The notes beneath the pieces are model-generated. The model saw only the letters and a program-made list of their open reading frames with translations. It was not told the DNA's origin and searched no databases. From an uncultured Bacteroidia bacterium (GTDB lineage Bacteria > Bacteroidota > Bacteroidia > Bacteroidales > UBA932), in NCBI GenBank assembly GCA_902768985.1, contig CACXNA010000007.1, positions 1 through 64,000 of the forward strand: DNA of 64,000 bases, written 5' to 3'. Positions 34,791-43,738 of the stretch are shown in pieces (positions within the stretch are counted from its first letter, which is position 1; each line of letters starts with the position of its first letter). Made by a program: the position numbers and the translations under genes.

Positions 34791-35138
34791 CCCAACGCGA
34801 CTCTACTTTGTCTCCACCCCCATCCTCACCCTCACCCCCATCCCCACCACCGTCCTCGCCACCATCCTCACCGCCATCTTCACCGCAGTTCCCGCCGCTC
34901 CCTCCCCTGTGCCGTGAGCTATAATTCGCTGATTACCTGAATTTTACAACTTTATACTCCCCCGAAATTCGAGGGGGCACAAAACAGCATTTCGCTGACC
35001 CATAAGAAGATACAGCTCACAGGGAAAAAGGAGGATTGCTGTCCATTCGCTCGGAATGTTGAAAATGCGCCGGTCGGGTGTTTTTCATAAAAGATTGTCC
35101 TTAAGGAAATTACGAAAGTAACCGGGTTCCCAGGGGCA
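34791..35138. other. Intergenic region, low-complexity start and hairpin
   Basis: 34800-34915 is C-rich low-complexity DNA (repeated CCACC/CCATC/CTCACC) just after the PriA-like gene. A hairpin CCCCCGAAATTCGAGGGGG lies at 34959-34977 and may terminate the priA transcript. Nothing codes for protein. Confidence 0.5.
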
Positions 35139-35185
35139 CAGTTACTTTCATAATTCAAACAGAATCAGTCACTTACAGAAAACAG
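35139..35185. repeat. AT-rich direct repeat, copy 1
   Basis: It begins CAGTTACTTTCATAATT and ends CACTTACAGAAAACAG. A diverged copy in the same orientation lies at 35650-35696, 511 bases away. The two bracket the structured repeat at 35209-35640. Confidence 0.6.
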
Positions 35186-35208
35186 CACCTTTTCAGGACT
35201 AGATAACA

Positions 35209-35640
35209 GCTTGCGGCAGCCGATGGGGAGGATGTGCGAGAGCCCGCGCCCGGTGGCCTGCGCTGTCGGGGGTTGTGCGAGGGCCTGCGGCCGTTGGGAT
35301 TTGAGCGGAGCGACGTCGGCACCAGCCGACCGGCCGACCCCGGGTATTTGTCCGAAGGGCAAATACGGAAAGGGGGTTATGGCCGCAAGGGGTCGCAGGG
35401 GGCGGAGCCCCCTTCATAGATAGGCCGGAGGCAGATAAAGCGGCAGGGTGGCGGCGGGCAAGCATTTTTTGCTTGCACGACGGCAGCCCTGCCGCCTCTG
35501 CCGAAAGCACCGGACAGAAAAAGGCCGGTATTTCTGGCAGGTCCCCCTGTATTTCCAGAGGACCTGCCAGCTTTTGCCGGGAAATCCTGGCCGGAAAACG
35601 GGATTCGCCGGCCGTGCGAGGGCGTTGTGGAGGGCGAAGC
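35209..35640. repeat. Structured dispersed repeat element, copy 1
   Basis: A chain of hairpins: GTCGGCACCAGCCGAC, TATTTG...CAAATA, GGGGGCGGAGCCCCC, a nested stem CGGCAGGG...CCCTGCCG enclosing GCAAGCA...TGCTTGC, and GGCAGGTCC...GGACCTGCC. Most of it recurs at 43991-44350, and its left part recurs inside the methyltransferase gene at 61318-61416. Stems are kept while their sequence differs between copies. No gene. Confidence 0.7.
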
Positions 35641-35649
35641 GTGGGGAAA

Positions 35650-35696
35650 CAGTTACTTTCACAATTTTATCAAAGTCAATCACTTACAAAAAACAG
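35650..35696. repeat. AT-rich direct repeat, copy 2
   Basis: It begins CAGTTACTTTCACAATTTT and ends CACTTACAAAAAACAG; see copy 1 at 35139. The following 35697-35870 holds a GC-rich stem (GAGGGGGG/CCCCCTC around 35810) and no gene. Confidence 0.6.
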
Positions 35697-35871
35697 GACA
35701 ATCTGCAGCAACCAGCGGGAAGGAAGAACAATAATCCCGGAGATCCGCTGGTCGACACCGGCGAATATGATGGAGGGATGGTTGGGAGCGAAGCGACGCA
35801 GGGGTGCTCGAGGGGGGACGCCCCCTCGTTCATAAAGACCCGAAGGGTACGAGCAGGCTGGTAGGACGGTA

Positions 35872-35932
35872 GAAAAAGAAGGACCGCCAGCATTCCAAGT
35901 CTGATCGATTTGAAAAACTGACGGTCGTCCTG
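35872..35932 (-). terminator. Terminator after tRNA-Glu
   Basis: On the minus strand, just after the tRNA, AGGACGACCGTCAG pairs imperfectly with CTGGCGGTCCT across a 28-base loop and is followed by TTCTTTTTC. It is consistent with a factor-independent terminator for the tRNA. Confidence 0.5.
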
Positions 35933-35936
35933 CTCG

Positions 35937-36008
35937 TACTGGGTAGGAGAATCGAACTCCTATTGCGAGATTGAGAATCTCGAGTACTAACCGTTATACG
36001 AACCCAGC
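35937..36008 (-). tRNA. tRNA-Glu (anticodon CTC)
   Basis: The minus strand folds as a cloverleaf: acceptor GCTGGGT/ACCCAGT plus discriminator A (G1-U72 wobble), D arm GTAT/GTAC with loop AACGGTTA, anticodon stem CGAGA/TCTCG with loop TTCTCAA (anticodon CTC after U33), and T arm AGGAG/CTCCT with loop TTCGATT. It has 72 bases and no encoded CCA. It reads GAG codons. Confidence 0.9.
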
Positions 36009-36075
36009 GTTTGGGACTGCAAAGATACGCAGATTTTTGAATTCCCCAAATTTTTTCTCGCACTCGGCGAAAAAA

Positions 36076-37140
36076 TTATTTCATCCGGTACGGCGCGTCG
36101 TCGTAGAGAATGTAGCGCTTGGCCTTGCGGATCCACTTCTGCTCCTCCAGTTTGACGTGCTCCTGGACCACGTCGAAGGTCAGGCGCCCGCGCAGGTACT
36201 CCTCGATCACGGGATCCGCCACTTTCACGAACAGCGAATCGAAAAGCTCAAACTGCGAATAGCGCTCCGCCAGGAAGCGCATCAGCTGGAGCGTGTGCAG
36301 CAGCGAATGGTACTGCACGCCCGGCTGGAGCATGATCTGGTAGCCGTAGCAGCGCTCGCCGGCGTAGCGGCCCGCGGCCGGCGTGAAGGAGCACGGGCGC
36401 ATCATCACGCCGGGCGGCGTGGGCAGGAAGCGCACGTCGCCGCTCTTGATGAAGGGCGCGCCGAAGTACTCGTACGGCCGCGCCGTGCCGATGGCCGGGG
36501 TGATGGACGTATTGTTCCAGAGGCCGCCGCCGGGATACATCTCGCAGGTGAACATCCCCGGGATGTCGGAAGCCGGCGCGATGGTCCAGGGCAGCAGGTC
36601 CTTGCCGACGTCGGAGACGAAGGCGGAGATGATGTGCAGGGGGAATTTCGCCCCGATCTCGCTGCACCACAAGTGGCACAGCTCGCCGAGCGTGAGGCCG
36701 TGGCGATGCGCCACCTTGGGCGTCCAGATGTCGGACTCCACGGCGGGCATCGTCCCCTCGACCACGCGGCCGGCGGGGTTGATGTGGTCTACGATGAAGA
36801 CCGACGGGCTCTCGTCCATGCGCGCGCACATCGACAGCAGACGCATCACGTCGCGGGTATAGTTGAAGTAGCGCGTGCCCACGTCCTGGATCTCCACCAC
36901 CACGGCGTCCAGCCCCTCCAGCTCGTCGGCGCTGAAGTCGATGTGGTTGGTGTCGGGCGTCAGCTCGGTGTCGCGCGGGGAGAAGATGCGCTCCAGGTTC
37001 CCGCGTTCGCGGAAAATGTCATACAGGTAGCGCCCGCGCGAGGGATCCCAGCAGTTCTGCGTGCAGAAGCACGCGACGCGGCCCTCGCGCAGGCTCCTGT
37101 CGAGCTGCTCGTCGATCGGCGTGGTGCGGAAGGAGAACAT
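36076..37140 (-). CDS. DUF1343 / NamZ-like exo-beta-N-acetylmuramidase family protein
   Basis: 354 aa, somewhat shorter than the ~400-430 usual in the family, and without the N-terminal signal peptide most members have. Family landmarks are VVEIQDVGTRYFNYT, VDHINPAGRVVEGTM, HGLTLGELCHLW, GLWNNTSITPAIGTARPYEY and the C-terminal RPCSFTPAAGRYAGERCYG. Characterised NamZ releases MurNAc from the non-reducing ends of peptidoglycan fragments. The usual acidic residues of the DxRPNP-like motif are altered here (DHINP), so activity is uncertain. It lies 3 bases downstream of glmM in the same operon. Confidence 0.8.
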   Translation of the reverse strand: MFSFRTTPIDEQLDRSLREGRVACFCTQNCWDPSRGRYLYDIFRERGNLERIFSPRDTELTPDTNHIDFSADELEGLDAVVVEIQDVGTRYFNYTRDVMRLLSMCARMDESPSVFIVDHINPAGRVVEGTMPAVESDIWTPKVAHRHGLTLGELCHLWCSEIGAKFPLHIISAFVSDVGKDLLPWTIAPASDIPGMFTCEMYPGGGLWNNTSITPAIGTARPYEYFGAPFIKSGDVRFLPTPPGVMMRPCSFTPAAGRYAGERCYGYQIMLQPGVQYHSLLHTLQLMRFLAERYSQFELFDSLFVKVADPVIEEYLRGRLTFDVVQEHVKLEEQKWIRKAKRYILYDDAPYRMK

Positions 37141-37143
37141 GGC

Positions 37144-38565
37144 TTAGGCGCCGATGATGCGCTTGGCCAGCGCGATGACCTCCTCGCCGAGGCGCTGCGC
37201 CTCCTCCTCGGTCTGCGCCTCGGAGTAGATGCGGATGATCGGCTCGGTGTTGGACTTGCGCAGGTGGACCCAGGTCTTGTTGGCCTCGAAGTCGATCTTG
37301 ACGCCGTCGATGGTGTTCACCTTCTCATTCTTGAATTGCTCCTTCATCGCATCGAGGATGCGGTCGATCATGGCCGCGTCGCTGAGGTCGATGCGGTTCT
37401 TGGCGATGAAGTACGGCGGGAGCGTGGCCTTGTAGGCGCTCACGCTCAGGCCCTTATGGGCCAGGTGGCTGAGGAAGAGGGCCACGCCCACCATGGCGTC
37501 GCGGCCGCAGTGGCTGGCGGGATAGATCACGCCGCCGTTGCCTTCGCCGCCGATCAGCGCGTTCACGGCGTGCATCTTCGTGGTCACGTTCACCTCGCCC
37601 ACCGCGGCGGCGTAGTAGGTGCCGCCGTGGGCCTCCGTCACGTCGCGCAGCGCGCGACTGGAGCTGAGGTTGGAAACCGTATTGCGCGGCGTCACGCCCG
37701 CCTTTTCCGCCCGCTCGAGCAGATAGTCGGCCACGGCCACGAGGGTGTATTCTTCGACGAAAGGCTTGCCGTCCTCGCAGATGAAGGCGAGGCGGTCCAC
37801 GTCAGGGTCGACGCTGATGCCCAGGTCGGCCTTCTCGCGGACGACCGTCTCGCTCAGCTCGACGAGGTTCTTCGGCAGCGGCTCGGGGTTGTGGGCGAAG
37901 TCGCCCGTGGGCTCGCCGTTGAGGGTGATGCATTCCACGCCGAGGCGCTCCAGCAGGCGCGGCATGATGATGCCGCCCACGGAGTTGATGGCGTCGAGCA
38001 CCACCTTGAAGCCGGCCTTGCGGACCGCTTCCGCGTCCACGGCCTCCAGGGCCAGGACGGCGTCGATGTGCTCGTCGGTGAAGTCATGCTCCTCGATGCT
38101 GCCCAGCTCGTCCACCGGGGCGAAATCGAAGTCGCCCGTCTCCGCGAGGTCCAGGATGGCCTGGCCTTCGGCCGCGGTGAGGAATTCGCCGTGCTCGTTG
38201 AGCAGCTTGAGGGCGTTCCACTGGCGCGGGTTGTGGCTGGCGGTCAGGATGATACCGCCGTCTGCGCCGGCGAAGCCGACGGCCAGCTCCGTGGTCGGGG
38301 TGGAGGCGAAGCCGCACTTCACCACGTCCACGCCGCAGGCCACGAGGGTGCCGCAGACGAGCTGCTCGACCATCGCGCCGCTGAGGCGTGCGTCGCGGCC
38401 GACGACCACCTTGTAGCGCTTGCCGCTGTTCGGGGTGGGCTTGCGCACCTTCAAGCACGCACAGTATGCATAGGTGAACTTAACGATATCGACGGGGGTC
38501 AGGGCCTCGCCGGGGGCACCGCCGATGGTGCCGCGGATGCCGGAAATGGATTTAATCAGTGTCAT
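37144..38565 (-). CDS. glmM: Phosphoglucosamine mutase, GlmM-like
   Basis: 473 aa from ATG 38565 (MTLIKSISGIRGTIGG). A longer in-frame start lies within the promoter and is rejected. It belongs to the alpha-D-phosphohexomutase family: active-site phosphoserine loop TASHNPRQWNALK near residue 100, metal-binding DPDVDRLAF near 235, sugar-binding GGEGNGGVIYP near 320, phosphate-binding RKSNTEPIIRIYSEA near 440. It converts glucosamine-6-P to glucosamine-1-P for UDP-GlcNAc and cell-wall synthesis. A TAATTTTG box ends 6 bases before the ATG, so the message is probably leaderless. The NamZ-like gene follows in the operon. Confidence 0.9.
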   Translation of the reverse strand: MTLIKSISGIRGTIGGAPGEALTPVDIVKFTYAYCACLKVRKPTPNSGKRYKVVVGRDARLSGAMVEQLVCGTLVACGVDVVKCGFASTPTTELAVGFAGADGGIILTASHNPRQWNALKLLNEHGEFLTAAEGQAILDLAETGDFDFAPVDELGSIEEHDFTDEHIDAVLALEAVDAEAVRKAGFKVVLDAINSVGGIIMPRLLERLGVECITLNGEPTGDFAHNPEPLPKNLVELSETVVREKADLGISVDPDVDRLAFICEDGKPFVEEYTLVAVADYLLERAEKAGVTPRNTVSNLSSSRALRDVTEAHGGTYYAAAVGEVNVTTKMHAVNALIGGEGNGGVIYPASHCGRDAMVGVALFLSHLAHKGLSVSAYKATLPPYFIAKNRIDLSDAAMIDRILDAMKEQFKNEKVNTIDGVKIDFEANKTWVHLRKSNTEPIIRIYSEAQTEEEAQRLGEEVIALAKRIIGA

Positions 38566-38567
38566 AG

Positions 38568-38600
38568 TTTGCAAAATTACGAAAATTATTCTTATCTTTG
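38568..38600. promoter_or_regulatory. Overlapping divergent promoters of glmM and rpmE2
   Basis: Plus strand: TTTG (38568-38571), 21 bases, TATCTTTG (38593-38600) for the L31 gene. Minus strand: TAATTTTG at 38579-38572 for glmM, 6 bases from its ATG. The two promoters share DNA, so they may interfere with each other. Confidence 0.7.
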
Positions 38601-38626
38601 CGCCCGATTCAAAAAACACTAGTGTA

Positions 38627-38878
38627 ATGAAAAAAGGAATCCATCCCGAAACCTACCGTCTTGTAGCTTTCAAGGATATGTCAAACGAGGACGTGTTCAT
38701 CACCCGCTCCTGCGCTACCAGCAAGGAGAACATCACCATTGACGGTGTCGAGTACCCCCTCGTAAAGCTTGAGATTTCCAACACATCTCACCCTTTCTAC
38801 ACCGGCAAGATGAAGATCGTCGATACCGCCGGCCGTGTTGATATGTTCTATCAGCGTTACAAGAGCCGCAAGAAGTAA
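38627..38878 (+). CDS. rpmE2: 50S ribosomal protein L31, type B
   Basis: 83 aa from ATG 38627. KKGIHPETYRLVAFKDMSN, ISNTSHPFYTGK and GRVDMFYQRYK are standard type B L31. It lacks the zinc-binding CxxC of type A L31, so it is the zinc-independent form. It binds the large ribosomal subunit at the central protuberance. It has its own promoter and a terminator at 38904-38935. Confidence 0.97.
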   Translation: MKKGIHPETYRLVAFKDMSNEDVFITRSCATSKENITIDGVEYPLVKLEISNTSHPFYTGKMKIVDTAGRVDMFYQRYKSRKK

Positions 38879-38903
38879 TCCTTCTGCGTCATCATAGGTT
38901 AAG

Positions 38904-38935
38904 ATAATCCCGGGCACCAGGTGTCCGGGATTATT
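38904..38935 (+). terminator. Terminator of rpmE2
   Basis: Arms ATAATCCCGG and CCGGGATTAT with an inner GCACC/GGTGT pairing, followed by TGTTAT. The downstream end runs into the -7 box TATATTTG (38938-38945) of the next gene. Confidence 0.7.
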
Positions 38936-38967
38936 GTTATATTTGTAGGTCAGTAACCTACAACATT

Positions 38968-39399
38968 ATGACAACCAAGGGCAAAATCATCACCTGGGTC
39001 ACGGCCATCCTCCTGGTGGCCGCCGCCGTGTTCGTGTATTTCAAGTTCTACTTCGTGTTCGGCGAGGGCGTCAAGGCCGGCGAGCTGAACCAGATCGTCT
39101 ATAAGGGCTGGGTCTGGAAGACCTACGAGGGCCGCCTCATCCAGACCGGCTTCAAGAGCAACTCGAAGTCCGGCGGCAGCCTGCAGTCCAACGAGTTCAA
39201 CTTCTCGGTCGTGGACAAGGCCGTGGCCGACTCGCTGATGCTCTGCAGCGGCAAGCAGGTGGAGCTCCACTACAAGGAATACAACGGCATGCTGCCTTGG
39301 CGCGGCATGCAGCACTATATCGTGGACCGCATCGTGTCCGTGAGCCCCGCTTCGACCATTTCCGAGATCCCGATCGTCACGGGCGGCGAGTCGCTATGA
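38968..39399 (+). CDS. Membrane-anchored hypothetical protein, 143 aa
   Basis: A short positively charged start (MTTKGKIITW) and one transmembrane helix (VTAILLVAAAVFVYFKFYFVF) are followed by a ~110-residue beta-rich soluble domain (YKGWVWKTYEGRLIQTGF). Similar proteins are widespread in Bacteroidales and are sometimes mislabelled as 6-phosphogluconate dehydrogenase; I know no function. Its TGA overlaps the ATG of the S9 peptidase (ATGA at 39396), so the two are translationally coupled. A -7 box TATATTTG lies at 38938-38945. Confidence 0.78.
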   Translation: MTTKGKIITWVTAILLVAAAVFVYFKFYFVFGEGVKAGELNQIVYKGWVWKTYEGRLIQTGFKSNSKSGGSLQSNEFNFSVVDKAVADSLMLCSGKQVELHYKEYNGMLPWRGMQHYIVDRIVSVSPASTISEIPIVTGGESL

Positions 39400-41240
39400 T
39401 CGGCGCGCTGCTGCTCGTCGCGGGCATCCTCGCGACGCACCTCGAGGGCAATCCCAACGCCCGCCTGCTCACCGTGGCCGAGTCCGTCGGCCAGGGCGAG
39501 CGTTCCGTCACCCCCGAACAGGTCCCCCTTTTCTGGACGGCCGACAGCCAGCTGACCAAGGAGCGCCCCAAGCCGGAGCCCCCGAAGTGGAAACTGCCCG
39601 TCCCGGAGGGCCCGGGCATCGTGTACGGCCAGGCCGTGAGCCGAAATGAATTCGGCATCAGCGGCGGCGTCTTCCCGGCCCCGGACGGCCGGCGCCTCGC
39701 CGTCTACCGCAAGGACGAGTCCGCCGTCACGCAGTATCCCATCTACAACATCACCTCCCGCACCGGCGAGGCGATGCTGATCCGCTACCCGATGGCCGGC
39801 ATGGCCTCGGAGCACATCTCCGTATGCGTGACCGACTTCGACGGGAATATCCTCTCGACCCTGCAGGTCGACGATTTCGACGACGAGCGCTACCTGACGA
39901 ACGTCACCTGGTCGCCTGACAGCAAATACCTCTTCGTGCAGGTGGTCGACCGCGCCCAGCACGAGATGCACCTCAACATGTACCGCAGCGGCGACGGCAG
40001 CTTCGTCCGCACCATCCTCACGGAGCGGAACGACGCCTGGGTGGAGCCGCTGGATCCGCTGTACTTCCTGAAGGACAGCTACGACTTCATCTACCGCACG
40101 GACAACCGCGACGGCTTCCGGAACCTCTACCGCTGCGACACGCTCGGCACCATGATGCGCATCACGCCGGTGGCCGCCGACGTGGAATACGTGGCCAACG
40201 ACGGCAAATACGTCTACTATACCTCCGCGGAGGTCTCCCCGATCGAGAACCACCTCTTCCGGGTGCGCCTGCGCCGGAGAGGCCCCGACGAGCCGCAGCG
40301 CCTCACCCCCGAGCGGGGCTGGCACAAGATCACGATGTCGCCCGACTGCAGCCAGTTCATCGACCGCTACAGCTCCTTCAACGTGCCGGGCGTCACGCAG
40401 GTGCGCAACGCCGACGGCACCTTCCAGCAGATGATCCTCACCGCACTCGACCCGCTGGACGAGTACGCCCAGTGCCGGGTCGACCTCGGCACGACGCCCT
40501 CCGCCGACGGGCAGTACGACAACTACTACCGCCTCTTCTACCCGCGCGACTTCGACCCGTCAAAGAAATATCCCTTGATCGTCTACGTCTACGGCGGCCC
40601 GCACTCGCAGATGGTCACCGACTCCTGGCTGGGCAACATTCGCATGTGGGAAATGCTCATGGCCCAGCGCGGCTACGTCGTCTACGTGCAGGACAACCGC
40701 GGCACGCAGAACCGCGGCGCGGCCTTTGAGAAGGCCATCAACCGCCGCTGCGGCACGGTCGAGGTCGAAGACCAGATGGCCGGCATCCGGGCGCTGCTGG
40801 ACCGCGCGCCCTGGATCGACCGCTCGCGCATCGGCGTGCACGGCTGGAGCTACGGCGGCTTCATGACCCTGTCGCTCAACACCCGCAATCCCGGCTTCTT
40901 CAAGGTGGCCGTGGCCGGCGGCCCGGTTATTGATTGGCAATGGTACGAAGTGATGTACGGAGAAAGATATATGGACACACCCGAGACCAATCCCGAGGGC
41001 TTCGCCGAGGCCTCGCTCATCGCCCGCGCCAAGGACCTGAACGGCCGCGTGCTCATCTGCCAGGGCCTGCAGGACGGCACCGTCGTGCCCCAGCACTCCC
41101 TCAGCTTCGTGCAGACCTGCATCGAGGAGGGCGTCCCGGTGGACTGGTTCCCCTACCCGCTCGACGAGCACAACATGCGCGGCAAGGCCCGCGTGCACCT
41201 GTACGAGAAGATTACTGACTATTTCGAAACATTCTTATAA
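39396..41240 (+). CDS. S9 family prolyl oligopeptidase, dipeptidyl peptidase IV-like
   Basis: 614 aa from ATG 39396. The hydrophobic N-terminus IGALLLVAGILAT is a membrane anchor or signal peptide. The N-terminal ~370 residues form the DPPIV-type beta-propeller (NVTWSPDSKYLFVQ, ITMSPDCSQFIDRYSS), and the C-terminal alpha/beta-hydrolase has nucleophile S485 (GWSYGG), D560 (GLQDGT) and H592 (DEHNMRG). It probably removes X-Pro or X-Ala dipeptides from peptides in the periplasm. It is the middle gene of the 38968-43718 operon, with an overlap at each side (ATGA before, TAATG after). Confidence 0.9.
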   Translation: MIGALLLVAGILATHLEGNPNARLLTVAESVGQGERSVTPEQVPLFWTADSQLTKERPKPEPPKWKLPVPEGPGIVYGQAVSRNEFGISGGVFPAPDGRRLAVYRKDESAVTQYPIYNITSRTGEAMLIRYPMAGMASEHISVCVTDFDGNILSTLQVDDFDDERYLTNVTWSPDSKYLFVQVVDRAQHEMHLNMYRSGDGSFVRTILTERNDAWVEPLDPLYFLKDSYDFIYRTDNRDGFRNLYRCDTLGTMMRITPVAADVEYVANDGKYVYYTSAEVSPIENHLFRVRLRRRGPDEPQRLTPERGWHKITMSPDCSQFIDRYSSFNVPGVTQVRNADGTFQQMILTALDPLDEYAQCRVDLGTTPSADGQYDNYYRLFYPRDFDPSKKYPLIVYVYGGPHSQMVTDSWLGNIRMWEMLMAQRGYVVYVQDNRGTQNRGAAFEKAINRRCGTVEVEDQMAGIRALLDRAPWIDRSRIGVHGWSYGGFMTLSLNTRNPGFFKVAVAGGPVIDWQWYEVMYGERYMDTPETNPEGFAEASLIARAKDLNGRVLICQGLQDGTVVPQHSLSFVQTCIEEGVPVDWFPYPLDEHNMRGKARVHLYEKITDYFETFL

Positions 41241-42364
41241 TGAAAAAGTGCCTTTTCGCCGCCCTGCTCCTGCTACTGGCCGCCGGCCCGCTGGCCGCGC
41301 AGAAGAAGGCGGAGACCAAACTCTACGACAAGACCATCGCGGCGCCTTCCATCGCCGCTTTCGACAAGTTCCTGAAGAAGTATCCTTCGTCCGTCTACGC
41401 GGCCGACATCCTGGCGCGCAAGGACACCCTGCTCAATATCACGCCGTATAATGAGACGCAGGCGGCGGCCATTGCCGCCCCGCTCCTGCCCGGTGGCGCG
41501 CAGTTCCGCGCCATCGCCGACCGCCGCGAAGCCGTGGACCGCATTTATGCGATCTGCCTCGACGGCGAGGGGCTCGCCCTGGACCAGGTGCGCATCGTCA
41601 CCTTCGTGAAGAAGGGCGGCGACTGGGAGCAGGAGGGCGTCTATGACGCACCTGCGACCGACGCCGAGGGCATGACCGCCCGCGCCTTCGTGGACGGCAC
41701 CTCCGTGGTCACCATTCGCGGGACGCGCTACCTCTTCTTCCATTATCTGATGGAAGGCGCGCAGCCGGCCTACGTCGCGGCCGCCTACGCCCCGCAGACC
41801 GACGAATTCGGCTGCGTCTCCTTCCGCGGCAAGGACATCCGCACCGCCGACGAGCCGTACCGCCTGAGCGGCCGCTCCGACGAGGCCCTGCTCAGCGGCA
41901 TGGACCGCCCGTGGATGCGCCTGCTGCTCAAGGACATCCAGGACAATCCCGCGCTGGAGCAGATCCCGGAGAACTTCTACCTGACCGACGCCGCCATCGA
42001 CTGGTGGCTGACGCAGAATCCGGACGCGCTGACCACCGCCACGAAGATGAAATTCAACATCCTGCAGGAGGAGAGTTCCCTCGTGGAGGAGTTCGCCAAT
42101 GTCAAGGGGAAGAAGAATTCTTCAAAATACACGGCCGCCATGTTCGACCACCGCGGCTACACCGTCATCGTGGTCTACCAGAAGGACGACAAGAATTACG
42201 TCCTCGCCTGGGCCGAGCCCGAGTGCAAGGATCACTACCGCGACCGCCTGCTGAACAGCATCGCCTTCGACGATGCCAACACGCTGGCGATGTCCTACTA
42301 CCACGGCAACCGGACCTTCAAGTACCGCCTCAACCTCACTTCCAAAAACCTCAGAAGGAACTAA
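41240..42364 (+). CDS. Secreted protein of unknown function, 374 aa
   Basis: A signal peptide is clear (KKCLFAALLLLLAAGPLAAQ). The mature protein begins with a short TPR-like helical hairpin (SIAAFDKFLKKYPSSVYAADIL); the rest is beta-rich without a known motif. The gene begins within the stop codon of the S9 peptidase gene (TAATG) and is followed 4 bases later by the M20 dipeptidase. The position between two peptidases suggests a periplasmic role in peptide use or envelope upkeep, not more. Confidence 0.78.
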   Translation: MKKCLFAALLLLLAAGPLAAQKKAETKLYDKTIAAPSIAAFDKFLKKYPSSVYAADILARKDTLLNITPYNETQAAAIAAPLLPGGAQFRAIADRREAVDRIYAICLDGEGLALDQVRIVTFVKKGGDWEQEGVYDAPATDAEGMTARAFVDGTSVVTIRGTRYLFFHYLMEGAQPAYVAAAYAPQTDEFGCVSFRGKDIRTADEPYRLSGRSDEALLSGMDRPWMRLLLKDIQDNPALEQIPENFYLTDAAIDWWLTQNPDALTTATKMKFNILQEESSLVEEFANVKGKKNSSKYTAAMFDHRGYTVIVVYQKDDKNYVLAWAEPECKDHYRDRLLNSIAFDDANTLAMSYYHGNRTFKYRLNLTSKNLRRN

Positions 42365-42368
42365 TCCC

Positions 42369-43718
42369 ATGAAAGCCTACATCGAACAGAACCGGGAGCG
42401 CTTCCTCGAGGAGCTCTTCACGCTCCTGCGCATCCCCTCCGTCAGCGCCAAGCCGGAGCACCAGGCCGACATGTACCGCTGCGCCGAGACCCTTGCCGAC
42501 CTGCTGTTCGAAGCGGGCGCGGACGAGGCGGGCGTCTGCGAGACCGCCGGCCACCCGGTCGTCTTCGGCCAGAAGATCATCGATCCCAAGGCGAAGACCG
42601 TGCTGGTCTACGGCCACTACGACGTCCAGCCGGTCGAACCGCTGGACAAGTGGAAGCACGACCCCTTCGATCCGCAGGTGCACGACGGCGCCATCTGGGG
42701 CCGCGGCGCCAACGACGACAAGGGCCAGCTGTTCATGCATGTCAAGGCTTTCGAATACCTGGTGCGCAGCGGCAAGCTCGCGCACAACGTGAAATTCCTC
42801 TTTGAAGGCGAGGAAGAAATCAGCAGCCCGTCCCTGCCGGCCTGGATCAAGGCCCACAAGAAGCTGCTCAAGGCCGACATCTGCCTGGTCAGCGACACCA
42901 CGATGATCAGCGACAAGGTCCCCTCCATCAACTGCGGCATGCGCGGCCTGAGCTACCTGGAGGTCAAGGTCGTCGGTCCGAACAAGGACCTGCATTCCGG
43001 CCACTTCGGCGGCGCCGTTGCCAACCCCATCCAGGTGCTCTGCGAGATGATCGCGACGCTGCTCGACGCCGACGGGCGCGTGACCGTGCCGGGCTTCTAC
43101 GACCGCGTCGCGGAACTCTCCCGCGCCGAGCGCCGGATGCTCGCCCGGGCCCCGTTCGACATGCAGGAGTACAAGGAGTTCCTCGGCATCCGTGAGGTGC
43201 GCGGCGAGAAGGGCTACACCACGATGGAGCGTACCGCCATCCGCCCCTGCCTGGACGTCTGCGGCATCTGGGGCGGCTACACCGGCCCCGGCGCCAAGAC
43301 CGTCCTCCCCTCCGAGGCGCACGCCAAGATCTCCATGCGCCTGGTCCCGGACCAGCGCAGCGCCGAGATCACCCGGCTCTTCGAGAAGCACTTCAGGAAG
43401 ATCGCCCCGAAATATGTCCAGGTGGAAGTCACGCCCTGCGAGGGCTGCGACGGCTTCACCATCCCCATGAGCTCCGCCGCCTACCGCGCCGCCGCGCGCG
43501 CCATCGGCGAGACCTACGGCTGCGAGCCCGTCCCCGCGCGCGGCGGCGGATCCATCGGCATCCTCGGCGAGATGCAGAAGATCCTGCACATCGACCCCCT
43601 CCTGATGGGCTTCGGCCTGGAGCGCGACACCATCCACTCCCCCAACGAGAGCTATCTCCTCTCGCAGTTCTTCGCCGGCATGGAATCCATCGCGAAGTTC
43701 TACGACTACTGGCAGTAG
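42369..43718 (+). CDS. M20 family metallodipeptidase
   Basis: 449 aa from ATG 42369. Di-zinc site motifs: YGHYDVQPVEP (first His-Asp), GRGANDDKGQL (bridging Asp), FEGEEEISSPSL (general-base Glu and zinc Glu), LVSDTTM, and a C-terminal His in DTIHSPNE. The dimerisation domain includes LEVKVVGPNKDLHSGHFGG. It is like CNDP/DapE-type dipeptidases that act on di- and tripeptides; no signal peptide, so cytoplasmic. Together with the S9 peptidase upstream it suits a peptide-degrading pathway. Confidence 0.92.
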   Translation: MKAYIEQNRERFLEELFTLLRIPSVSAKPEHQADMYRCAETLADLLFEAGADEAGVCETAGHPVVFGQKIIDPKAKTVLVYGHYDVQPVEPLDKWKHDPFDPQVHDGAIWGRGANDDKGQLFMHVKAFEYLVRSGKLAHNVKFLFEGEEEISSPSLPAWIKAHKKLLKADICLVSDTTMISDKVPSINCGMRGLSYLEVKVVGPNKDLHSGHFGGAVANPIQVLCEMIATLLDADGRVTVPGFYDRVAELSRAERRMLARAPFDMQEYKEFLGIREVRGEKGYTTMERTAIRPCLDVCGIWGGYTGPGAKTVLPSEAHAKISMRLVPDQRSAEITRLFEKHFRKIAPKYVQVEVTPCEGCDGFTIPMSSAAYRAAARAIGETYGCEPVPARGGGSIGILGEMQKILHIDPLLMGFGLERDTIHSPNESYLLSQFFAGMESIAKFYDYWQ

Positions 43719-43738
43719 TCCCCCTTGCCACCAGGTAT

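Noticed and set aside
35971-38622. Plus-strand frame of 883 aa
   Set aside because: Shadow of the tRNA, NamZ-like and glmM genes on the minus strand; low-complexity His/Ala/Val/Arg composition typical of antisense frames in GC-rich DNA.
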